Source: an uncultured Veillonella sp.
Lineage (GTDB): Bacteria; Bacillota; Negativicutes; Veillonellales; Veillonellaceae
Assembly: GCA_900549845.1 (NCBI GenBank)
Contig: URPT01000009.1
Location: forward strand, 1 to 21,214
Length of the DNA: 21,214 bases
Direction: 5' to 3'
Shown here: piece by piece, positions 15,640 through 21,214 of the stretch
How the letters are laid out: each line of letters opens with the position of its first letter
Numbering within the stretch: the stretch's first letter is position 1
Program-made: the position numbers and the translations under genes
The notes under the pieces: model-generated
Told to the model about the DNA's origin: nothing
The model's database searches: none
What the model saw: only the letters and a program-made list of their open reading frames with translations

Positions 15640-16277
15640 TTTATATGAGGATTATTATGCAAATAAATCTCCTTATATATATCTAAAAAGTTTTTCAGCA
15701 CTCGTCCTGTTAACCCCCATATGGTGTATTGTTCATAGGGATAGAAATAGACCGAGTAGTTCTGTCTAATTTTCCAGTCAATGTTATAGCCTTCTAGTAA
15801 ATGGAATGGAAAGTCCTTTAATGGTCTTGTAGCGATGTCTAGATGACCTACAGTAGGTTCCATATTTAGCAGATATTGCAAAGGTACGGTAAACACTTCT
15901 CCTACTTCATCAGGATTTGGTTTTAAATCACTTGTATGTAGGCGTACGGCTACGGAATGTAGTTTTACCCCAATAGCAGATACTAAACAGTCTAAATTAC
16001 CAAGTAGTTCAATTTGATCTAAATCAATACCCAATTCCTCAGAGCATTCGCGCATGGCAGCATGGGCACTGCTTTTATCATTAGATTCACAGTGGCCACC
16101 AGGAAAGCTAATTTCACCAGGCTGACGGCGTAGCTTATTACTGCGCACAGTAAAGACTATGTGATCTTCCCCATCGATTTCTAGTAATGGTACTGCTACG
16201 GCCGCAGTTATAACATCAATATCGGTAAGAACAGTATATTCTCGTTGTTCTAGGAAATTAGATAGTTTCTTGTCCAT
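15636..16277 (-). CDS. Nudix hydrolase, CoA pyrophosphatase type (NudL-like)
   Basis: Probably splits coenzyme A or its derivatives into 3',5'-ADP and phosphopantetheine. The 213-aa product carries the CoA-type motif LRRQPGEISFPGG (49-61) running into the Nudix box, with REcsEELGI at 76-84 supplying the metal-binding glutamates. As in E. coli NudL, the box has one more residue between the GG and RE than the classic Nudix pattern. The chosen start (MDKKLSNF) has AGAGG seven bases upstream. An open extension of 21 residues to 16340 has no such site and an atypical, basic, aromatic composition. CoA specificity is inferred from motif only. Confidence 0.88.
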   Translation of the reverse strand: MDKKLSNFLEQREYTVLTDIDVITAAVAVPLLEIDGEDHIVFTVRSNKLRRQPGEISFPGGHCESNDKSSAHAAMRECSEELGIDLDQIELLGNLDCLVSAIGVKLHSVAVRLHTSDLKPNPDEVGEVFTVPLQYLLNMEPTVGHLDIATRPLKDFPFHLLEGYNIDWKIRQNYSVYFYPYEQYTIWGLTGRVLKNFLDIYKEIYLHNNPHIN

Positions 16278-16370
16278 ATATGGTCCTCTTACTTTATAGT
16301 AAATTTTATACGATATCTGTATAAAAGTTTTATGTATCAAATTTGTATTTTATATTTATCTTTTATATTC

Positions 16371-16376
16371 ATTATA
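16371..16376 (-). promoter_or_regulatory. Possible -10 box for the Nudix gene
   Basis: TATAAT on the minus strand, 94 bases before the start. There is a TTGACT nearby but only 12 bases away, and the correctly spaced hexamer (AAAAAT) is poor. Other AT-rich boxes exist in this gap. Confidence 0.3.
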
Positions 16377-16415
16377 CATTAACTTGTAAGTCAATTTTTG
16401 GGGTTACTATTAGTA

Positions 16416-16436
16416 GATACAATAGCGATACAATAG
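16416..16436. repeat. Short tandem repeat, 2 x GATACAATAG at 11-base spacing
   Basis: Two exact 10-base copies (16416-16425 and 16427-16436) one helical turn apart, between the tyrS terminator and the Nudix gene. It could be a direct-repeat regulator site upstream of the Nudix promoter, or chance. Confidence 0.5.
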
Positions 16437-16465
16437 AGAAAAAATCTTAATAATAAAATAGACAG

Positions 16466-16504
16466 AAAAAAACTGTGATGAGATTTCTATCTCATCACAG
16501 TTTT
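16466..16504 (-). terminator. Rho-independent terminator of tyrS
   Basis: A perfect 12-bp stem (16473-16484 with 16489-16500), TTCT loop, extended by A-T pairs, then T7 on the minus strand. It begins 4 bases after the tyrS stop codon. Confidence 0.95.
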
Positions 16505-16507
16505 ATA

Positions 16508-17716
16508 TTAGTTAAATTTAATTTTTACAAATTTACGTTTACCTACTTGAACGATCATGCCCTCTTCAAGGGTAAGATTTTCTTCTGTATATTTTTCACC
16601 ATTTACTTTAAAAGCACCTGCTTTAATAGAGCGACGTGCTTCACCATTGGACGCAGTCAAACCAGCATCTGTACAGAATTGTGGCACAAAGATTGGTTCA
16701 GTTGGCGCATCCATAGCGTATTCAGGAATATCTGTAGGCAACGCACGTTGTTGGAATACCCGTTTGAATTCTTCTTCTGCTTCTAGAGCAGCATCTTCAC
16801 CATGGTACAAACGAACGATGGTACGAGCTAATTGCATTTTAGCATCACGTGGATGTAATTCACCACTTTCAAGACGTTTTTCCATGTCTTCTTGTTCTTC
16901 AATTGGCATATCTGTAACGAGCATGAAGTAGCGCATCATCAATTCGTCTGGAATAGACATTGCTTTACCGTACATTTCTTTTGGCTCCTCATCGATACCG
17001 ATGTAGTTACCTAAAGACTTACTCATTTTTTGAACCCCATCAAGACCTTCAAGCAATGGCATTGTAATAACTACTTGAGGTTCTTGACCTTCTAATTCTT
17101 GTAAATGGCGACCCATTAACAAGTTAAAAGTTTGGTCTGTACCACCAAATTCTACATCAGCATGTAAAGCAACGGAATCATGACCTTGCATCAATGGATA
17201 CATAAATTCATGAACACCGATAGCACGACCTTCTTTGAAACGTTTATTGAAATCATCACGTTCCATCATACGTGCTACAGTGTAAGAACTTGCCAAGCGA
17301 AGTACATCAGCAAAGTTCATGGATTCAAGCCATTCACTGTTGTCACGAACAATAGTTTTTTCAGGATCCAATACTTTGAAGATTTGTGTTTTATAAGTTT
17401 CAGCATTTTTCAATACTTCTTCTTTTGTAAGTGGTGGACGAGTTACACTTTTACCAGTAGGATCACCAATACGAGCAGTGAAACCACCGATAACGATCAC
17501 TACTTGATGACCAAATTCTTGGAACAAACGTAGTTTACGAAGTGGTACTGTATGACCTAAATGAATATCTGGCGCTGTTGGGTCCAAACCTAATTTTACA
17601 ACTAAAGGTTTATTTTCCTTAATAGATTTTTCTATTTTCTTTACAAGATCTTGTTCATTAATTAAATCTGCTACGCCGTGTTTAATTTGGCGCACTTGTT
17701 CTTGAGCACTAACCAT
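16508..17716 (-). CDS. tyrS: Tyrosyl-tRNA synthetase, KMSKS (TyrZ-like) type
   Basis: Charges tRNA-Tyr with tyrosine; cytosolic class I synthetase. The 402-aa product has a Rossmann domain with the HIGH-type signature HLGH (52-55, in LDPTAPDIHLGHTVPL), the tyrosine-site block GGTDQTFNLLMGR near 191, KMSKS (230-234), and a C-terminal S4 RNA-binding domain from about residue 335. The KMSKS and HLGH forms place it in the TyrZ-like branch rather than the common KFGKS branch. The start has GAGGAGG seven bases upstream. The leader is only about 25 bases, so there is no T-box. It is a single-gene unit, divergent from the PBP gene. Confidence 0.96.
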   Translation of the reverse strand: MVSAQEQVRQIKHGVADLINEQDLVKKIEKSIKENKPLVVKLGLDPTAPDIHLGHTVPLRKLRLFQEFGHQVVIVIGGFTARIGDPTGKSVTRPPLTKEEVLKNAETYKTQIFKVLDPEKTIVRDNSEWLESMNFADVLRLASSYTVARMMERDDFNKRFKEGRAIGVHEFMYPLMQGHDSVALHADVEFGGTDQTFNLLMGRHLQELEGQEPQVVITMPLLEGLDGVQKMSKSLGNYIGIDEEPKEMYGKAMSIPDELMMRYFMLVTDMPIEEQEDMEKRLESGELHPRDAKMQLARTIVRLYHGEDAALEAEEEFKRVFQQRALPTDIPEYAMDAPTEPIFVPQFCTDAGLTASNGEARRSIKAGAFKVNGEKYTEENLTLEEGMIVQVGKRKFVKIKFN

Positions 17717-17745
17717 GATAATCCTCCTCGAAATACTATTGTTTT

Positions 17746-17774
17746 AGTATACCATTATCTAAAAACTTTCACAA
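17746..17774 (-). promoter_or_regulatory. Promoter of tyrS
   Basis: Minus strand TTGTGA (17769-17774), 17-base spacer, TATACT (17746-17751). It lies back to back with the PBP promoter, with 12 bases between the -35 boxes. Confidence 0.82.
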
Positions 17775-17786
17775 TTATATATATAG

Positions 17787-17815
17787 TATTGGTTTTAAGC
17801 CATTTATGATATAAT
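17787..17815 (+). promoter_or_regulatory. Promoter of the class A PBP gene (extended -10)
   Basis: TATAAT (17810-17815) preceded by TGA, the extended -10 form. The -35 at 17-base spacing is TATTGG, a poor match, as is usual with an extended -10. The leader is about 57 bases. Confidence 0.7.
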
Positions 17816-17878
17816 ATTTATAACTGCGTAATAGAATTTACGTTATATTTACTAACAAAAGAAAAAAGAGGTGACTCT

Positions 17879-19969
17879 ATGAGTAATAACTCAAATGCGA
17901 GAAGCAGCCGCCGTTCTAATGGTAGCGGCTCTACACCGAAGAAAACAAGTCCGAAGCGTCTATTTTGGATTTGTGCCCTTCTCCTTATACTCATCGTAGC
18001 CGGAGGTGGCTGTGGTTTCATCAGTGCTACACTGTCTAACCTACCAGATGTATCCAATGTACGTCCTTCCGCATCGTCTCAAATTTACGATGTCCATGGT
18101 AATCTCATCACAACGGTTCATTCCACAGAGAATAGATTACCAGTACCTTTAAAAGATGTACCAAAGGATTTACAAAATGCCTTTGTTGCTACTGAGGATT
18201 CTCGCTTCTATTCCCATCACGGTATCGACCCTGTTGGTATCTTGCGCGCTGTATGGGTTAACCTTGTTCATAGTGGCGTATCTGAAGGTGGTTCTACTAT
18301 CACCCAACAGTTAGCACGTAATGCATTCTTATCTCAAGACAGAACATTTAAACGTAAAATTTCTGAAGCATTGCTAGCACTTAAAATTGAACAACATTAC
18401 ACTAAGGATGAAATCCTTGAAATGTACATGAACCAAATTTACTTTGGCCAAGGTGCATACGGTGTACAATCTGCAGCTCATGTATACTTTGGTAAGGATG
18501 CTAGCCAATTAACGCTAGCCCAAGCAGCACTTATTGCAGGCTTACCACAAAGTCCTAACTACTACTCTCCATTCAATGATTTGGAAGCTAGTAAAAAACG
18601 TCAAGCTGTTGTATTAGGCCAAATGGTTAAATACGGTTACATTACACAAGAGCAAGCTGATGAAGCACGTCAAGCAGATTTAGGCTTAGTGGCAAAACAA
18701 GAACAAACGCATGAAAAATCTAATGCATCTTACTTCATTAACTATGTTATTGCACAAGTTTCTGAAAAATATGGCGACGATGCAATCTATAAAGATGGTT
18801 TAAAAATCTATACAACTCTTGATATGGATGCACAAAATGCAGCTGTAGCAGCAATGCAAAACTTGCCTAATTACTACACTGATAGCAATGGTTTACATCA
18901 ACCACAAGGTGCTATCGTAGCTATGAACCCTCATAATGGTTACATTATGGCTATGGTTGGTGGCCGTGGTGATGATGCATTTAACCGTGCTACACAAGCA
19001 GAACGTCAACCAGGTTCCGCTATGAAACCATTTGTATATTTAGCAGCTATTCAATCTGGTAAAACTCCTGGTTCTATCGTAGATGATAGCCCTGTTACAT
19101 TTGGTAACTGGAGCCCTAAAAACTATGAAAATGACTTCGTAGGTAATATTACATATCGCTATGCATTACAACATTCTCGTAACGTAGCTGCCGTAAAAGT
19201 TGCTGATGAAGTAGGCATGTCTAAGATTATTAAACTTGCCAAAGAAATGGGTATCACTACCCTTACAGATCAAGATAATAACTTGTCTACTGCACTTGGT
19301 GGTTTAACTCATGGTGTAACACCTCTTGAAATGGTTCAAGCTTATGGTGTACTCGCTAATGGTGGTATCAAGGTTCAACCTACGGCAATCGTTAAAATTG
19401 TAGACCGCAATGGTCAAGTTGTGGAAGAAAACTCTATTCAAGAAAAACGCGTTGTAGATGAAAAAGATGCAGCAATCATTACTAGCATGCTAGAATCTGT
19501 TATCAGTGGCGGTACTGGTGGTAATGCCGCAATCGGTCGTCCTGCAGCAGGTAAAACTGGTACAACAGATGATTCCAAGGATGCTTGGTTCGTTGGTTAT
19601 ACACCTGATCTTGTAGCTGCCGTTTGGATTGGTGACGACTACGGTTCTGAAACATTACACGGTATGACAGGTGGTACTACACCAGCTGTTATGTGGGGTC
19701 AATTCATGGCTAATGCACTTGCCAACACCCCTGCATCTGACTTCTCCGTTCCTGCTAGCGCTCAATCAGCTGTTTCTGAAGGTTATTATAATCCTGTAAA
19801 AGCACAGCCTAAAAAAGAAGCTGCTAAGGACGAAAAAGCAGACAAAAAAGACGATAAAGACAAATCGAAAGATGAAGCTGTAAAAGATGACAGTGGCTCA
19901 AAAGATGATGCAACTGAACAAAAATCTAATTCATCGAAAAGTAAAAAGTCTAGTAAAAAAGATCGTTAA
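17879..19969 (+). CDS. Class A penicillin-binding protein (PBP1A family)
   Basis: Bifunctional cell-wall synthase: glycan polymerisation plus peptide crosslinking on the outer face of the inner membrane. The 696-aa product has a basic cytosolic head (1-27) and one membrane anchor (28-50). The GT51 transglycosylase domain has EDSRFYSHHGID (catalytic Glu106), GGSTITQQLARN (138-148) and a second acid in the EMYMNQIYFGQGAYG region. The transpeptidase domain has SAMK (Ser380), SRN (433-435) and KTG (559-561). Residues 642-696 form a tail of Lys, Asp, Glu and Ser with no fold expected. The start has AGAGGTG before the ATG. Similar to PBP1A/Pbp1a by motif order; the symbol mrcA or ponA is left open. 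It is a single-gene unit, divergent from tyrS, with a terminator 11 bases after the stop. Confidence 0.95.
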   Translation: MSNNSNARSSRRSNGSGSTPKKTSPKRLFWICALLLILIVAGGGCGFISATLSNLPDVSNVRPSASSQIYDVHGNLITTVHSTENRLPVPLKDVPKDLQNAFVATEDSRFYSHHGIDPVGILRAVWVNLVHSGVSEGGSTITQQLARNAFLSQDRTFKRKISEALLALKIEQHYTKDEILEMYMNQIYFGQGAYGVQSAAHVYFGKDASQLTLAQAALIAGLPQSPNYYSPFNDLEASKKRQAVVLGQMVKYGYITQEQADEARQADLGLVAKQEQTHEKSNASYFINYVIAQVSEKYGDDAIYKDGLKIYTTLDMDAQNAAVAAMQNLPNYYTDSNGLHQPQGAIVAMNPHNGYIMAMVGGRGDDAFNRATQAERQPGSAMKPFVYLAAIQSGKTPGSIVDDSPVTFGNWSPKNYENDFVGNITYRYALQHSRNVAAVKVADEVGMSKIIKLAKEMGITTLTDQDNNLSTALGGLTHGVTPLEMVQAYGVLANGGIKVQPTAIVKIVDRNGQVVEENSIQEKRVVDEKDAAIITSMLESVISGGTGGNAAIGRPAAGKTGTTDDSKDAWFVGYTPDLVAAVWIGDDYGSETLHGMTGGTTPAVMWGQFMANALANTPASDFSVPASAQSAVSEGYYNPVKAQPKKEAAKDEKADKKDDKDKSKDEAVKDDSGSKDDATEQKSNSSKSKKSSKKDR

Positions 19970-19980
19970 TCACATACGCT

Positions 19981-20015
19981 AAAGGAGCGGAACATGTGTT
20001 CCGCTCCTTTCTTTT
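19981..20015 (+). terminator. Terminator of the PBP gene
   Basis: A perfect 14-bp stem (19981-19994 with 19997-20010), with only TG left unpaired, followed by CTTTTACG. The stem is very strong but the T-run is short; the second hairpin downstream may help. Confidence 0.85.
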
Positions 20016-20018
20016 ACG

Positions 20019-20057
20019 TAAAAAAAGGTAGTAAGTTCAAAGAACTTACTACCTTTT
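20019..20057. terminator. Second hairpin, terminator of mutS2 (minus) and backup for the PBP gene
   Basis: A 16-bp perfect stem (20023-20038 with 20042-20057) and AAA loop. On the minus strand it ends in T7, a strong terminator about 100 bases past mutS2. On the plus strand it ends in TTTTCTATTTA, a weaker signal. The rest of 20061-20154 is AT-rich with no feature seen. Confidence 0.85.
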
Positions 20058-20154
20058 CTATTTATATATATGTATATGGCTATACCCCATAAGCAATTTG
20101 ATATACGACAATAATTTAATAGATTATATATAACTATATCACTATTGAGTAGCT

Positions 20155-21214
20155 TTATTTCAGAACTACATTGGTAGCCCCTGCACCACCTTCGTCATAG
20201 CCTGCCGTTTCAAAATGAGCTACATGCGGTAAGGTACGCAAATATTGATGTACACCTTCTCGCAATGCGCCAGTCCCCTTACCGTGAATAATACGCACTT
20301 GATTAACACCACCAAGTAAAGCTTGGTCAATAAATCTACCAACAGAAACTGTCGCTTCATCTACCGTTTGTCCAAGAATATTGATCTCTGTACGCACCTC
20401 TTTTTGACGTTGTACGGCAGAGCCACCCATACGTTTTCTAGTCTTAGGCATAGCTGCCTTTTGTTCCCGTGCAAGCTTATTTCCTTCTTCACGTGTAGTA
20501 GATTGTAATTCGCTAACCTTTACAGTAGCTGTTAGTCCATTAATATCTACATTCACACGATTGCCATTGATAGCTAATACGGTACCTAATGAGCGTAAAG
20601 ATGTAACATATACTGCTTGGCCTACCTTAATAGCATCTGCAGTCAAAGATTTACGATCATCATCTACTGGAGATTCTGGTATATGTACATTAGAGATACC
20701 CTTACGTGCAGCATTAATAGCAGATTGACGCTTATCCTTATTTGTTTCAGAGAATTGTGCTTTCAATTGCTTGATAATCGCTTCCCCTTCGACGCGTAAG
20801 CTACGTTTCATAGATTCTGCATCAGCTTGAGCTTTGGCTAAGATTTGTTTACGTTTTTCGTTAAACTGTTTCTTTTCCTTCTCTAATTGACCACGCATGC
20901 GACGTGTTTCATCAAGCTCTTTCTTTAAGGCTCTTTCCCGTTCAGATGCCTTACGAAGTTGCTCATTCAAATCTGAAAGAACTTCTTCCATTTCATGGTT
21001 ACCAAATTGAGACTTATATTCTGCCGCACGAGTTACGATATCTTTTGGCAAGCCTAGACGGGCCGCAATGCTCAATGCATGGCTACTACCAGCTACACCG
21101 ATATGAAGTCGATATGTTGGTTTTAAGGTGCGCTCATCAAACTCTACATGGCCGTTTTCGATTCCTTCTGTATGGTATGCATAGTTTTTAAGCTCATTAT
21201 AATGGGTACTTACC
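20155..21214 (-). CDS. mutS2: Endonuclease MutS2, C-terminal part
   Basis: MutS-family ATPase without the mismatch-recognition domain, linked to recombination control and, in Bacillus, rescue of collided ribosomes. The frame stays open to the right edge; about 352 C-terminal residues are present, and a TTG at 21075 is only an internal codon. The part before it reads VSTHYNELKNYAYHTEGIENGHVEFDE and TYRLHIGVAGSSHALSIAARLG (short excerpts), the end of the ATPase core; Walker A and B lie outside. A long coiled coil of Glu, Lys and Arg follows, then a KOW-like linker (VGQAVYVTSLRSLGTVLAI), and a C-terminal Smr domain with HGKGTGALREGV and GGAGATNVVLK. The Smr LDLRG-type motif reads INILGQ. It is followed by a hairpin terminator. 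Confidence 0.93.
   Translation of the reverse strand, partial: VSTHYNELKNYAYHTEGIENGHVEFDERTLKPTYRLHIGVAGSSHALSIAARLGLPKDIVTRAAEYKSQFGNHEMEEVLSDLNEQLRKASERERALKKELDETRRMRGQLEKEKKQFNEKRKQILAKAQADAESMKRSLRVEGEAIIKQLKAQFSETNKDKRQSAINAARKGISNVHIPESPVDDDRKSLTADAIKVGQAVYVTSLRSLGTVLAINGNRVNVDINGLTATVKVSELQSTTREEGNKLAREQKAAMPKTRKRMGGSAVQRQKEVRTEINILGQTVDEATVSVGRFIDQALLGGVNQVRIIHGKGTGALREGVHQYLRTLPHVAHFETAGYDEGGAGATNVVLK

Noticed and set aside
1..21214. CRISPR arrays, transposons, toxin-antitoxin pairs, phage defence genes
   Set aside because: No regular direct repeats with spacers, no transposase motifs, and no small paired genes; the window is ordinary chromosomal backbone apart from the propeller gene.

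Overview
The window looks like a chromosomal segment of Veillonella or a close relative (Negativicutes, diderm Firmicutes). The evidence is AT-rich DNA, Firmicute-type Shine-Dalgarno sites (GGAGG) with frequent GTG/TTG starts, a ccpN-ppsR pair of Bacillus/Clostridium type, a KMSKS-type tyrosyl-tRNA synthetase, and phosphatidylserine synthase/decarboxylase genes in an envelope-gene cluster. The genus is inferred from gene content; no comparison was run. Nearly all of the window is compact housekeeping DNA, with no stretch over 300 bases without a gene. No CRISPR array, insertion sequence, integrase or plasmid gene was seen.

Layout. At 1-1003 (minus) is acpS followed by nnrE, which runs off the left edge. 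At 1072-1863 is an unassigned, repeat-built gene resembling a beta-propeller, next to tRNA-Leu(CAA) at 1967-2050, which has its own consensus promoter and a strong terminator. From 7678 down to 2105 is a tightly packed minus-strand cluster: guaB, a WecG/TagA-type glycosyltransferase, psd, pssA, a membrane GT2 glycosyltransferase and surE. It covers GMP synthesis, phosphatidylethanolamine synthesis and surface glycan assembly. Upstream is a small tautomerase gene with a hairpin terminator lying directly in front of guaB. recG (minus) and rpmB (plus) diverge from a 223-base promoter region, and a bidirectional terminator follows rpmB.

From 13079 down to 10632, ccpN-ppsR-dgt form a translationally coupled operon. 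Directly upstream, ppsA (PEP synthase) has its own consensus promoter and terminator. CcpN (transcriptional) and PpsR (phosphorylation of the Thr beside the catalytic His) would together set PEP synthase activity, which suits an organism making sugars from lactate or pyruvate. Then come a CoA-type Nudix hydrolase and tyrS (both minus). A divergent promoter pair serves tyrS and a class A penicillin-binding protein (plus) with a long charged tail. mutS2 (minus, 5' part missing) closes the window, tail to tail with the PBP gene across two hairpins.

Several starts are set here from the ribosome binding site rather than the longest reading frame (surE, GT2, pssA, tautomerase, rpmB, ccpN, nudL). 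I do not see a convincing wholly new system. The items most worth following up are the orphan propeller gene by tRNA-Leu, the hairpin in front of guaB, the gluconeogenesis control module, and the altered Smr motif in MutS2.
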